Shown: positions 36,644 through 44,990 of the stretch, in pieces
How positions within the stretch are numbered: position 1 is the stretch's first letter
How the letters are laid out: every line of letters starts with the position of its first letter
Source of the DNA: SVTX01 sp045132775
GTDB taxonomy: Bacteria > Bacillota > Clostridia > Oscillospirales > CAG-272
Reading direction: 5' to 3'
Length of the DNA: 64,000 nt
Assembly: GCA_045132775.1 (NCBI GenBank)
Contig: JBGUSX010000141.1
Location: forward strand, 1 to 64,000
Made by a program: the position numbers and the translations under genes
The notes under the pieces: generated by a model
What the model was told of the DNA's origin: nothing
Database searches by the model: none
What the model saw: the letters and a program-made list of their open reading frames with translations, nothing else

Positions 36644-38005
36644 ATGGATAGAAAAAGGAAATTCAAACTTTCAACCACGCAGGTGATATTGCTCAGCTTT
36701 CTTTTGACTATACTCGCGGGCAGTGCATTATTGGCATTGCCGATAAGCTCTGCGACAGGGGACGCAGTGCCGTATCTTGACGCACTGTTTACCGCGACCA
36801 CGTCAACCTGCGTGACGGGACTCGTTACGCTTCCCACGGTATCCACGTGGAGCGTATTCGGTCAGATCGTCATATTGTTTTTGATACAGATAGGCGGTCT
36901 TGGTATCATTACCATAATGTCGGGGCTGATGCTTCTTCTCAACAGAAAGATGGGTATCGGCGACAGATTGCTTATTCAGGATGCCTTTAATCTCAATACA
37001 ATGTCGGGACTTGCAAAATTCGTTAAGAACGTGCTGTTCGGCACCCTGATAATCGAGGGAATAGGTGCTGTATTGTATATGCTCGTGTTCGTCCCCGAAT
37101 TCGGTGCGAAGGGAATATGGATATCGGTGTTCAATTCTGTTTCGGCTTTCTGTAACGCAGGTATTGACATAATTGCGGAAAACAGCCTTTGCAATTACGC
37201 GACAGATCCCTTGATCAACGTCGTAACCTCTGTGCTCATTATTCTCGGCGGTCTCGGTTATATCGTGTGGTGGGACGTACTTCGTGTCGTCAGGAGCCGT
37301 TCGCAAAAGAACCGCAAGATATTCAGGCATCTGACCTTGCACTCGAAAATAGCGATTACAGTTACCGCAGGTCTTATTGTTGCAGGTGCGGCTCTGATCT
37401 TCATCTTTGAATACGCAAACCCGTTGACCATCGGAGAGATGTCCCTCTTTGATAAGATACAAGTGTCATTATTTCAATCTGTCACCACGAGGACCGCGGG
37501 CTTTGCTTCGATTCCTCAAGAGAATCTGACAGACGCTTCTGCCGCCGTATCGATCATATTGATGCTGATAGGCGGTTCACCCGTCGGAACAGCAGGAGGT
37601 ATGAAGACCGTAACAATTGCGGTGCTCATCTGCTCGGCATATTCTACCGTCAGAAACAAGAACAGCGCAACACTGTTCGGTCGCCGTGTTTCCGAGGAAT
37701 CGGTGAAAAAGGCAGTTGCAGTGGCGGTATCGTTTTTTACAATATGCACCGTCTCAACCGTGCTTTTGATGGCAATGAGTGATGTATCTGCTCTTGATGC
37801 GGTCTATGAAACGGTCAGTGCGACGGCGACTGTCGGACTTTCAAGAAACCTGACCGCAACACTTAACACATTCGGCAAGCTTATAATAATTATGACGATG
37901 TATTTCGGAAGAGTCGGACCCATCTCGCTTGCGGTGGCACTTGGCAGTAAGAGCGAAAGCCAGAATGTTATTTCTGAGCCGACGGAGGATATCAGTATAG
38001 GATAA
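36644..38005 (+). CDS. ktrB: Potassium uptake channel subunit, TrkH/KtrB family
   Basis: 453 residues. The four selectivity-filter segments are visible: TSTCVTGL, FCNAGID, TTRTAGF and TATVGLS, each followed by a membrane helix. Start ATG 36644 follows agagg. It moves K+ (and often Na+) inward, gated by the RCK protein encoded next. KtrB naming is by length and by pairing with a single-RCK partner. Confidence 0.88.
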   Translation: MDRKRKFKLSTTQVILLSFLLTILAGSALLALPISSATGDAVPYLDALFTATTSTCVTGLVTLPTVSTWSVFGQIVILFLIQIGGLGIITIMSGLMLLLNRKMGIGDRLLIQDAFNLNTMSGLAKFVKNVLFGTLIIEGIGAVLYMLVFVPEFGAKGIWISVFNSVSAFCNAGIDIIAENSLCNYATDPLINVVTSVLIILGGLGYIVWWDVLRVVRSRSQKNRKIFRHLTLHSKIAITVTAGLIVAGAALIFIFEYANPLTIGEMSLFDKIQVSLFQSVTTRTAGFASIPQENLTDASAAVSIILMLIGGSPVGTAGGMKTVTIAVLICSAYSTVRNKNSATLFGRRVSEESVKKAVAVAVSFFTICTVSTVLLMAMSDVSALDAVYETVSATATVGLSRNLTATLNTFGKLIIIMTMYFGRVGPISLAVALGSKSESQNVISEPTEDISIG

Positions 38006-38029
38006 GGATAAGGAGAAGGAGAAGGAGAA
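38000..38029 (+). repeat. Hexanucleotide repeat carrying multiple Shine-Dalgarno copies
   Basis: Two ggataa and three ggagaa units in tandem span the ktrB stop codon (38003-38005) and the ribosome site of ktrA (ATG 38034). Slippage here would change spacing and strength of translation initiation. Confidence 0.7.
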
Positions 38030-38033
38030 GAAT

Positions 38034-38684
38034 ATGAAAGCAAAGAAAACATACGCAGTCTTTGGACTTGGAAGATATGGCACGGCTGTGGCACGTGAGC
38101 TTGTGGAGAATGGCATGGAGGTCATTGCCGTGGATACTGATGAGAGGATCGTCAATGATGCGGCGGCATATCTGCCCGTGTGCAAGTGTGCCGACGTGAC
38201 CGATGCGGAGGTCATATCACGTCTCGGAATCGGAAATATTGACACCGTTATAGTTTGTATGGCGGGAAATCTGGAAGCGAGCGTGATGGCGATCACTCTG
38301 TGTAAGGAGGCAGGTGTCAAGACAGTTATAGCAAAGTGCTCAAACGAGATGCATCAAAAGATACTGCTCCGCGTAGGCGCGGATCAGGTGGTCTTTCCCG
38401 AAAACGAATCGGGCATTCGCCTTGCAAAGAATCTGTTGAGCTCAGGCTTTATTGATATGATCTCGCTGTCACGTGACGTGTCAATGGTTGAGATAGACGT
38501 AAAGGAAGAGTGGCGAGGCAAGAACCTGATCGAATTGAACCTCCGAAAAAAATACGGCTTCAATATCGTTGCTATCAAGAAGGGCGAGAATGTCAACGTT
38601 AACATAAATCCCGAGCAGATTCTTGATGCGGAAAGCTCGTTGATCGTAATTGCGAATACTGCACAATTGGAAAAAATGAAATAA
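38034..38684 (+). CDS. ktrA: Potassium channel regulatory subunit, RCK/TrkA-N family
   Basis: 216 residues, the typical size of KtrA/KtrC. RCK_N Rossmann motif FGLGRYGTAVA (about 9-19) with acidic residue in VIAVDTDE binds nucleotide. RCK_C domain begins near 140 (VSMVEIDVKEEWRGKNLIEL). In relatives, the C-terminal domain senses c-di-AMP and the N-terminal domain ATP/ADP. Co-transcribed with ktrB. Confidence 0.88.
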   Translation: MKAKKTYAVFGLGRYGTAVARELVENGMEVIAVDTDERIVNDAAAYLPVCKCADVTDAEVISRLGIGNIDTVIVCMAGNLEASVMAITLCKEAGVKTVIAKCSNEMHQKILLRVGADQVVFPENESGIRLAKNLLSSGFIDMISLSRDVSMVEIDVKEEWRGKNLIELNLRKKYGFNIVAIKKGENVNVNINPEQILDAESSLIVIANTAQLEKMK

Positions 38685-38704
38685 CGTCATACTTTACACG
38701 TGAG

Positions 38705-38739
38705 AACCGACCGCCGGGGAGATGCCTCGGCGGTCGGTT
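38705..38739. terminator. Terminator between ktrA and the 3' part of cotJC
   Basis: Twelve-bp stem aaccgaccgccg / cggcggtcggtt (38705-38716 with 38728-38739), extended by GC pairs. It can serve both converging transcripts. Confidence 0.85.
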
Positions 38740-38753
38740 TACTTTAATCTTGT

Positions 38754-38945
38754 TTACTTATCAAAGCTGGGATTCATTGCATAAAAGTTCTTCGAATCCA
38801 ACCTGTCCTGCGTGATGCGCAGGGCATCGCCAAACCTCTGATAATGGACGATCTCGCGCTCGCGGAGGTATTTGAGCGGCTCGCGAACGTCGGGGTCGTC
38901 GATAAGGCGGATAAGGTTGTCGTAGGTCACGCGAGCCTTCTGCTC
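38754..38945 (-). pseudogene. cotJC: cotJC 3' fragment (spore-coat Mn-catalase, split by element)
   Basis: Encodes the last 63 residues of CotJC, from the Glu of EQKARVTYDNLIRL through REREIVHYQRFG to the stop at 38754. Homology to the coat catalase ends at 38945, where element DNA begins. Only two of the expected Mn ligands are in this part (Glu of EQKAR, His of IVHYQ). The matching 5' part is at 58252-58658. The fragment has no start of its own and keeps an undamaged reading frame. It is thus an interrupted gene that may be restored by excision rather than a decayed one. Confidence 0.88.
38944..38945. other. Left element-gene junction (crossover dinucleotide)
   Basis: TC on the plus strand (GA in cotJC sense) is the only sequence shared with the right junction at 58252-58253. 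Joining the outer flanks at this dinucleotide gives the codon GAG and a continuous CotJC. Confidence 0.75.
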
Positions 38946-38991
38946 TGTTACTATCACGTATTCGCAATGTTTTGGACCTTTCAAGAACCGC

Positions 38992-39013
38992 GAAAAATCC
39001 TTATTTTACAAGG
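38992..39013. repeat. Left copy of 22-bp direct repeat
   Basis: Perfect match, same orientation, to 58183-58204. It begins gaaaaatcc and ends tacaagg. In the excised circle the two copies would flank the attachment core almost symmetrically. Confidence 0.85.
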
Positions 39014-39027
39014 GGTTTCTCGCTTTT

Positions 39028-39162
39028 AGGCTCCCTCCGGGAGGGAGCTGTCGCGTTAGCGACTGAGGGAGAGCGCGTGTGCTTGAAAATCAATTGAATT
39101 TCATTGTTCCGCAGGCTCCTTCCGTCAGCCTTCGGCTGCTACCTCCCTCTCGGAGGGAGGCT
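39028..39162. repeat. MITE-like repeat with imperfect inverted ends
   Basis: The left end (39028-39071) contains the palindrome gctccctcc-g-ggagggagc, and the right end (about 39117-39162) contains cctccctc...gagggagg in inverted arrangement. The two ends are similar over about 45 bases. It occupies the space between the left element end and the recombinase stop. Comparable GC-rich palindromes are dispersed in gut Clostridia, but this cannot be checked here. Confidence 0.6.
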
Positions 39163-39180
39163 TTGAAAAACGTGTCCTTT

Positions 39181-40740
39181 TCAAAAATTCCAATGTATCT
39201 CAATCGGCACATTCCTTGTTCCTTGTATTCGCTTTCCGACCATGATTTTGTCGATCAAAATCTCCACCATTTCCCGTGTCAAACGCTCTACCTTGACGTA
39301 CTTTTCGATCAATTCTCGGCGGTTGTCACCCACGGCAATTTTGATTTCAATCTCGGCAATTTGCTTTTGACATTCCAGTACCTGCGCTTCAAGGCGTTCT
39401 TTTTGTGAGGTAAAGTCCTTCGACAGTTCGATGAAGTCCGCCTCGCAAATCAGCCCTTTTACCTTGTCAAGATAGAGGTCGCGAACGCCTTTAGAAAACT
39501 GATTGATCTTGCCTTGATAGGTCGCAATTTCGGCTTCAATTTCTTGCTTTTGCGCCAAGATATCGGCGTTAAACTGTATCTTGCGTTCCAACTCGTCCAT
39601 ATCAAGATACTCGGCGTTGAGTCGTCTAAGCTCCGCAATGACCATTCTTTCCAGCCTATCCACCGAGATAAACGCACCCTCGCAAGCACCCTTGGCGTAG
39701 TGTCGGCTGGGGCATTGCAAAAAGTGTCTGCCGCCCGATTTTGACGAGCGCATCACGTATCCGCAGGATGCGCACCGTACCTTTTTGGCAAATAGTCCGA
39801 TCGTACCGACCTTAAACGGCTTTGCTCGCTCGGCGATCATCTTCTGCACTCTGTCCCACAATGCGCGGTCAATGATAGGTTCGTGTGTGCCTTCCACACG
39901 AAACCACTGCTCCTTTTGGCGTGGGCGATTTATACTCGTTTTATAGGAAATGCTCTCGTACTTGCCTTGCACCAGATTGCCAATGTAGGTCTCGTTGACC
40001 AGCATATCCGAGATTGCAAAGTACTTCCACAGCGTGCTGTTCTTGCTTGGCGGCAGACTGAAACGAAGCCCCTGCATTCGCTTGTACTCGGTGGGATTTG
40101 GGATCCCTCGGTCGTTGAGCATTCGCGCGATTGCCGTCTTGCCGTAACCTTGTGAAAAGAGGGTGAATACCTCTCGCACCACGGCGGCGGCTTCCTCGTC
40201 GATGATCAGATGACCTTTTAGTTCCGGATCCTTCTTGTAGCCATAGAGTGCAAACGAACCGATATGAAAGCCGTTTTTGCGGCGGCTGTCAAGTGCGGAT
40301 TTGATGCTGTCCGACATATCCTCCAGATACCACTCGTTGACAAGACCGTTGATCTGACGGCTTTTTTTGTTGCCCTTGTTGGCGGTGTCGGCGTTATCCA
40401 CGATGCTGACAAACCGAATGCCCCAGATGGGAAACAGACCGTGTATGTACCGCTCCACAAGCTCAAGCTCACGGGTGAAACGGGATTGCGTTTTGCAGAG
40501 GATAATGTCAAATTTCTTTGCCTGCGCGTCGGCAAGAAGCCGCTTAAATTCGGGACGATTTCTGTCCGAGCCCGCATAATCGTCATCACTGTAAATGCCG
40601 TAAAGCTCCCAGCCCATTCGATCGGCGTAGTCGCGTAGCATCGCCTTTTGGTTCTGAATGCTCCCCGAATCGTCGGTGGCGTTCTGCTTATTTTTGTCCT
40701 CCTCGGACAGTCTGCAATAGATTGCTACTTTTTCTCTCAT
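39181..40740 (-). CDS. Large serine recombinase (site-specific integrase)
   Basis: 519 residues. N-terminal resolvase domain (about 1-150) with catalytic Ser12 in YCRLSEED and the active-site Arg region KTQSRFTRELE. The Recombinase domain (about 165-270) contains YGYKKDP and the IARMLNDRGIPNPTEYK helix. A zinc ribbon with CASCGY and later Cys follows (about 320-350). A coiled coil near 375-445 is typical of integrases of this class. No frame damage. It is probably responsible for insertion into, and excision from, cotJC. The 5' end carries an unusual hairpin over the ribosome site. Confidence 0.9.
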   Translation of the reverse strand: MREKVAIYCRLSEEDKNKQNATDDSGSIQNQKAMLRDYADRMGWELYGIYSDDDYAGSDRNRPEFKRLLADAQAKKFDIILCKTQSRFTRELELVERYIHGLFPIWGIRFVSIVDNADTANKGNKKSRQINGLVNEWYLEDMSDSIKSALDSRRKNGFHIGSFALYGYKKDPELKGHLIIDEEAAAVVREVFTLFSQGYGKTAIARMLNDRGIPNPTEYKRMQGLRFSLPPSKNSTLWKYFAISDMLVNETYIGNLVQGKYESISYKTSINRPRQKEQWFRVEGTHEPIIDRALWDRVQKMIAERAKPFKVGTIGLFAKKVRCASCGYVMRSSKSGGRHFLQCPSRHYAKGACEGAFISVDRLERMVIAELRRLNAEYLDMDELERKIQFNADILAQKQEIEAEIATYQGKINQFSKGVRDLYLDKVKGLICEADFIELSKDFTSQKERLEAQVLECQKQIAEIEIKIAVGDNRRELIEKYVKVERLTREMVEILIDKIMVGKRIQGTRNVPIEIHWNF

Positions 40741-40766
40741 GTTCTTATCTCCTCCACGATAAGAAC
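40741..40766 (-). promoter_or_regulatory. Hairpin enclosing the recombinase Shine-Dalgarno
   Basis: On the minus strand the perfect 9-bp arms gttcttatc and gataagaac enclose gtggagga, and the second arm touches the ATG at 40740. The ggagg ribosome site is thus in the loop. This could limit translation, or bind a regulator as DNA. Confidence 0.7.
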
Positions 40767-40787
40767 AAGCTGTTTTCCTCCGCCTCT

Positions 40788-40817
40788 ATTATACCACAGA
40801 CTGCCCTTGTTTGTCAT
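40788..40817 (-). promoter_or_regulatory. Promoter of the serine recombinase
   Basis: Minus strand ATGACA (40812-40817), 18-base spacer, perfect TATAAT (40788-40793), about 48 bases before the start codon and overlapping the end of the small upstream gene. Confidence 0.6.
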
Positions 40818-40948
40818 TGACTCGGAGAAAAATTTACACTTTTTCTGCGTTCTAAAGTTGATATGAGCTCGATCCATATATGCGTGTAATCCTCCTTAGT
40901 CAGTTCTTTTTTCTTGAAAACACTTATAACGTGTGATTGCTTTTCCAT
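40814..40948 (-). CDS. Small hypothetical protein upstream of recombinase
   Basis: 44 residues starting MEKQSHVISVFKKKEL. A strong aaaggag site precedes ATG 40948. The middle (TKEDYTHIWIELISTLERRK) looks helical and charged. It sits just before the recombinase and could be a regulator or directionality factor, but no family is recognised. Confidence 0.5.
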   Translation of the reverse strand: MEKQSHVISVFKKKELTKEDYTHIWIELISTLERRKSVNFSPSQ

Positions 40949-40992
40949 GATTGTCTCCTTTCGGTTTACTAAATGAGTATGACGGAGAGCCT

Positions 40993-41027
40993 GTACACTA
41001 TGCTCACCGTCGGTGTGTACGATTATA
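40993..41027 (-). promoter_or_regulatory. Nested palindrome and -10 box upstream of the small gene
   Basis: gtacac (40993-40998) and gtgtac (41015-41020) flank an inner caccg-t-cggtg palindrome. A minus-strand TATAAT lies at 41022-41027. The -35 is poor. An operator just downstream of a promoter is a reasonable reading. Confidence 0.45.
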
Positions 41028-41125
41028 GTATAAACCATAAAATCCCGTTTGTCATCGGCGAAACTCCGCCAAATTTTTGCCTATTTTGTGCCATTTCATT
41101 TTCACCGAAAAAAGCAAAAAAACTA

Positions 41126-41154
41126 TTGACAAACGGAACACGATATGATAAAAT
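41126..41154 (+). promoter_or_regulatory. Promoter of the DUF234 ATPase gene
   Basis: TTGACA (41126-41131), 17-base spacer, TAAAAT (41149-41154). A short palindrome agtta-g-taact follows in the leader. Confidence 0.65.
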
Positions 41155-41209
41155 AAACTCGTAAGTTAGTAACTCGTGATATAATTATTAACGAAGAAAG
41201 GAGTTTTTT

Positions 41210-42604
41210 ATGTTTTACTGTCGTGAAAAAGAGCTTTTTGAACTCAATAAACGGTATGATAACGGTAAATTTGAATGTGTCGTTGTTTACGGTCGCCGCC
41301 GTGTAGGCAAGACGGCTTTGCTCGGTGAGTTTTGCAAGGATAAACCGACTATATTTTTTTCAGCACTCAACGCAACCGCACAGGAGAATTTAGAGGCACT
41401 TTCAAAGGCGATCTATGAAAAGGATCATCCCGACGCTGCTACTGCTCCGATTTACAACAGCTTCGATGATGCCTTTGCGGAAATCACCCGTATGGCACAG
41501 GACGAACGAATCGTATTCGTCATTGACGAGTATCCGTATCTTGCCAAAGCGGATAAATCTATTTCCTCGCGCCTTCAGCACATCATCGACCGAGTATGGC
41601 AGGACAGTCAGCTCTACCTGATCCTTTGCGGCTCGTCTATGAGCTTTATGGAGTATCAGGTGCTTGGTTATGAAAGCCCTCTGTACGGCAGAAGAACGGC
41701 TCAGTTTAAGATTCAAGCCTTGACCTACCGTGAGACTACCGTGTTCAATCAGAGTCTCACAAACGAAGAAAACGCCCTCGTGTACGGCATTACGGGCGGT
41801 GTTCCTCACTATATTAACAAGCTGAACGTTGAGAGCGACGTGGACGAGGCTCTGCTTGATAATCTTTTCAACAACGCAAGCTATCTTTTTGAAGAGCCCG
41901 AAAACCTCTTGAAGCAGGAGCTTCGAGAGCCTGCAATTTACAATTCCATTATTTCAGCAATTGCGGGCGGTGCTTCCCATGCAAACGAGATCTCTACCAA
42001 GGTCGGTATTGAATCTGCCGTATGCGCGAAGTATTTGAAAATTCTACTTGACCTCGGCATTCTCAAAAAGGAAACGCCGATTACCGAAAAGGCGGGCAAG
42101 AAAACCATCTACAATATCGGAGATAATTTCTTCCGATTCTGGTATCGTTTTGTGCCGCAGAATACCTCCGCCATCAGTGCGGGACGTATGCCGAAAATCT
42201 ACGAGCAGTCGGTCAAGAAATATATCCCTGAATATATGGGATTGGTATTTGAGCAGATGTGCCGCGACTATCTCCTGCGATATGACGAAAATCTTCCCAT
42301 TATGTTATCTGAGGTAGGTCAGTGGTGGGGGACGGATCCCAAAGCACGGAAAGAAGTACAGATCGACATTGTCGGTACACCTGTCGAGGGCGATGAGTAT
42401 ATCATCGGTTCCTGCAAATACAAAAACGAGCAGATCGGCATTGACGAGTTGGAACTCTTGAAACACTATGCTTCCGTATTTGGCAAAGGATCAAAATACC
42501 ACTACTATATTTTCTCCAAGAGCGGATATACAAAAGGTCTCGAAGAAAGAGCCAAGGAAGAAGGAGTTAAGCTTCTTACTCTTGACGACATCTACCGTAA
42601 ATAA
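41210..42604 (+). CDS. ATP-binding protein, archaeal-type ATPase with DUF234 domain
   Basis: 464 residues. Walker A GRRRVGKTALL (about 27-37), Walker B IVFVIDEYPYLA, a winged-helix segment near 240-290, and a C-terminal DUF234 region with the nuclease-like pattern VQIDIVG and GSCKYK. Family members occur on many mobile elements and genomic islands; a DNA-directed or defence role is suspected but unproven. Strong aaaggag site before ATG 41210; own promoter and terminator, so an independent cargo unit. Confidence 0.8.
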   Translation: MFYCREKELFELNKRYDNGKFECVVVYGRRRVGKTALLGEFCKDKPTIFFSALNATAQENLEALSKAIYEKDHPDAATAPIYNSFDDAFAEITRMAQDERIVFVIDEYPYLAKADKSISSRLQHIIDRVWQDSQLYLILCGSSMSFMEYQVLGYESPLYGRRTAQFKIQALTYRETTVFNQSLTNEENALVYGITGGVPHYINKLNVESDVDEALLDNLFNNASYLFEEPENLLKQELREPAIYNSIISAIAGGASHANEISTKVGIESAVCAKYLKILLDLGILKKETPITEKAGKKTIYNIGDNFFRFWYRFVPQNTSAISAGRMPKIYEQSVKKYIPEYMGLVFEQMCRDYLLRYDENLPIMLSEVGQWWGTDPKARKEVQIDIVGTPVEGDEYIIGSCKYKNEQIGIDELELLKHYASVFGKGSKYHYYIFSKSGYTKGLEERAKEEGVKLLTLDDIYRK

Positions 42605-42610
42605 AACAGC

Positions 42611-42651
42611 GAGGTCACGCAACTGAAAAGACGGAAGCGTGACCTCATTTT
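42611..42651 (+). terminator. Terminator of the DUF234 ATPase gene
   Basis: Ten-bp stem gaggtcacgc / gcgtgacctc (42611-42620 with 42637-42646) followed by atttt. Confidence 0.85.
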
Positions 42652-42730
42652 GATTTGTGTGTGAGTGTGATAGGTGTCGTAGGCGTAATGAGCAATTTAG
42701 AAATTTTGATACAGAAAACACGTATCTTAT

Positions 42731-42870
42731 GAGAATTGAGAAGACTGCCCGGGGCGGCTTGTGCAACGTGGAAAAAATGCGAAATTACGCGCGGTACGAA
42801 CCTCTCTCATGCGTAATTTGAAATAGCTATACCGCTGAAAGTCCTTATTTTGCAAGAATTTTCGTGGGCA
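42731..42870. repeat. Structured repeat family, copy A
   Basis: Starts with gagaattgagaagactgccc, then a hairpin with arms aaattacgc (42782-42790) and gcgtaattt (42811-42819). Ends with gtccttattttgcaag, which resembles the 22-bp terminal repeat of the element. The whole gene-free stretch 42605-42942 consists of a terminator, this copy and another hairpin. Confidence 0.6.
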
Positions 42871-42878
42871 AATAAAAG

Positions 42879-42935
42879 AAAAAACATGGGTACTTTTCAA
42901 AGCCGATTTTTGCTCAAAAAATACCCATGTTTTTT
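42879..42935. terminator. Terminator of the pRiA4b ORF-3-like gene
   Basis: Fourteen-base perfect arms (42879-42892 with 42922-42935) with A-run and T-run, just beyond the minus-strand stop at 42943. A close variant of this hairpin recurs at 44761-44806. Confidence 0.75.
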
Positions 42936-42942
42936 GATTGTT

Positions 42943-44064
42943 TTAGTCGTATTGAACGGGGATGCAATGACGGTGCTTTTGCTTGATTCTGCAATTGATC
43001 GAATCAAAATCAAGGGGATGCCACCATGCGCTCTGCATCCAATCCGAGATCCATTCGTGTTCGGGATGGTCGGGATCGTTCAGTATTTTCATCTTCTCAT
43101 CAAACCCATACGCACCGCCGCTGTCCTCCATAGGCGCGTCACCAATCGCCTCGGTACAGTGTGGATATGGCGTGGTACAGTTGGGAATAAATCGCTTCAG
43201 CTTGATCGTATGTATCCAACCGTCACCGAAATCGTATTCATAGTCTATCTTCTTTTGTGATTCGAAAATTTCACGAATAGTAACCGTTGTGCTGTCAATG
43301 CTTTCGAGTTTTTCGTCAAGCGCAAGCCAATCTTCGTTTTTCATAAATCCGGGCTGTATGATTTTCATTGGTCTGCCCATACTGTCCTTTTTCAAAACAA
43401 ACTGATGCAGATGACAATCGTGCCACTCAAATGCGTCTTGCAAAATCCTGTGAAGCTGATAGAAATTGAGATCACTCGGAACGACCAGCGTTCTCTTACA
43501 GGGAGTAAGGAGATCAAGCGTGACTTCGAGCTCTGCCACGTGAGCAGACTGCACGGGTGAGCCGTATCTTTCGGTAAGCGTGGCAATCAACTTTTCATAG
43601 ATAAACGAATAATCTTCTTTTGCGATCATATCGTTGTTGATCCACGGCAGGTATTTCTCTTGAAACATACTGTCAGGCTCAAACAAATTCACAAAACGCT
43701 CCACGCGCTCACACGCTTTATTGCAATACGCAACGTCCGATCGAGATGCCGTTGTAGCATAGGTTAGATCACTACCGCAATCGTCAAGATATTTTTCTAT
43801 AATCTCGAAAGCAACATACTCACTTTGCAATACCGCGCGAATACCGTCCTTCATCAGATCGGGCAATCTTGAAATACTCTTTGCCGTCAATCCGTGAAGC
43901 ACAAAGCAGCACTTGGTTGCATTATTTACGGCAACCAATGTCTTGCGGCGATTCAGTATGATAAGATTCGCCGTCCAAGAAAACAGTGGATCGGTTTCGG
44001 TAGTTAATTTTTGTGGCTTCACCGCCAAAAAATCAAGCAGCTTTTTTGTACATCCTATAACCAT
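42943..44064 (-). CDS. Plasmid pRiA4b ORF-3-like protein
   Basis: 373 residues. The C-terminal half has the family pattern: LNFYQLHRILQDAFEWHDCH, then KIDYEYDFGDGWIHTIKL. The N-terminal half (about 1-170) contains VAVNNATKCCFVLHGLT and resembles a domain often fused to it. ATG 44064 follows aaggag; a TTG-type upstream extension to 44112 has no ribosome site. The family is common on plasmids and mobile elements; its biochemical role is unknown. Confidence 0.75.
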   Translation of the reverse strand: MVIGCTKKLLDFLAVKPQKLTTETDPLFSWTANLIILNRRKTLVAVNNATKCCFVLHGLTAKSISRLPDLMKDGIRAVLQSEYVAFEIIEKYLDDCGSDLTYATTASRSDVAYCNKACERVERFVNLFEPDSMFQEKYLPWINNDMIAKEDYSFIYEKLIATLTERYGSPVQSAHVAELEVTLDLLTPCKRTLVVPSDLNFYQLHRILQDAFEWHDCHLHQFVLKKDSMGRPMKIIQPGFMKNEDWLALDEKLESIDSTTVTIREIFESQKKIDYEYDFGDGWIHTIKLKRFIPNCTTPYPHCTEAIGDAPMEDSGGAYGFDEKMKILNDPDHPEHEWISDWMQSAWWHPLDFDSINCRIKQKHRHCIPVQYD

Positions 44065-44140
44065 ATTTTTCTCCTTCCTCGCACTCACTTCTATAATATC
44101 ATTATACCACATTTTTGAAAAATTTCAACAGAAATAGCGG

Positions 44141-44490
44141 AATGAGTATGAGGCATTTTCGTATAAGCAATTTTGCTTAATACTCATTTTGAAATCGCAA
44201 AAAGTTGTGTAAAAGGTGAAGACTGCCCGGGGGCTTGCATAAAGTGGAGAACGCACGAAATTGCGCCATATAGACTGCTCTCTTTGGCGTAAATTTTGAG
44301 AGATAACCGCCTGTGTGCCTTGAAAAAACAAGACTTTTCCGCGAGATTTTTTATGTAATTAGAACGTCCGATTTTTAGGCGGTTTTTACATAAAAAATTT
44401 ATTCCTTTTTGAACGTGTAAGGGGAATTGTTGCGCAGTTGAGACTTGGCGTATTTTTCGAAGCCGATTTTCAATCGAAAATACCCATGTT
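44141..44490. repeat. Structured repeat family, copy B
   Basis: Begins with hairpin aatgagtat / atactcatt (44141-44149 with 44180-44188). Then gaagactgcccggggg near 44219 and a stem aaattgcgcca / tggcgtaaattt (44258-44268 with 44285-44296, 16-base loop). Ends with a copy of the tatttttcgaagccgatttt hairpin near 44450-44490. The 946-base stretch 44065-45010 holds no gene besides copies B and C, a promoter and a structured leader. Confidence 0.6.
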
Positions 44491-44580
44491 TTCTGAATAT
44501 TAGAGGGCGATAATCCGAACAAAGCAATCGGAAAATCGTATGGAGCGACGATCATCATAATAATTTCGCTTTATAACTCA

Positions 44581-44806
44581 TTCCAAGAATGGTGCAAGTC
44601 GGGAGAATTGTGAAGACTGCCGGGGTGGAAAGAAAAACGGCAATCATTGCGAAATTGCGTTATGATGAAGCATCTCTCTAACGCAATTTAATAAAGCGAA
44701 AGCTTGAAAAAGTCAGGTATTATAAGGAATTCTTCAATTTTTTAATCGCCTAAAAGAAGGGTACTTTTTGAGAGCGTTTTTTGCTCAAAAAATACCCATG
44801 TTTTTT
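44581..44806. repeat. Structured repeat family, copy C
   Basis: gagaattgtgaagactgccg near 44604-44621, then the perfect 11-bp stem aaattgcgtta / taacgcaattt (44652-44662 with 44679-44689, 16-base loop ending ctctc). Last comes a terminal hairpin with arms gggta and taccc (44760-44800). Stem bases differ from copies A and B but stay complementary. Confidence 0.65.
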
Positions 44807-44816
44807 AATGCGGATA

Positions 44817-44845
44817 TTGACAAACAATATAACATTTGGTATAAT
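44817..44845 (+). promoter_or_regulatory. Consensus promoter of HTH-DUF3990 operon
   Basis: Perfect TTGACA (44817-44822) and TATAAT (44840-44845) with a 17-base spacer, 165 bases before the chosen start codon. Confidence 0.85.
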
Positions 44846-44874
44846 AAAAATAATAAAACTTGTTATAATCAACG

Positions 44875-44990
44875 CAAGCTTCATCTGCAAGCTCGCTTGC
44901 AAGTGAACCGAGGCAGATTGCTCCGCGAGCGTTGCGTGAAGCGCAACATGGGCGAAAGCCCGATATCGCAGAGATCGGCTCGCGTGGAGT
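44875..44990 (+). ncRNA. Structured 5' leader of the HTH-DUF3990 operon
   Basis: A GC-rich island in an AT-rich spacer. Hairpin gcaagc-tc-gcttgc (44887-44900). Then a closed multi-branch fold: closing arms cgcgagc (44924-44930) and gctcgcg (44978-44984). Inside are hairpins gttgcg/cgcaac (44931-44947), gggc-gaaa-gccc (44950-44961) and gat/atc (44962-44976). It could be a translational control structure or a dispersed REP-like element. No known RNA family is recognised. Confidence 0.45.

Noticed and set aside
40948..41030. Sigma-E promoter upstream of the recombinase unit
   Set aside because: catactca with gcatagt upstream matches too few consensus bases to claim, though sporulation control remains possible.
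44875..44990. tRNA, group II intron or retron origin for the folded leader
   Set aside because: No T-loop or acceptor sequence, no intron domain V, and no reverse transcriptase anywhere in the window.
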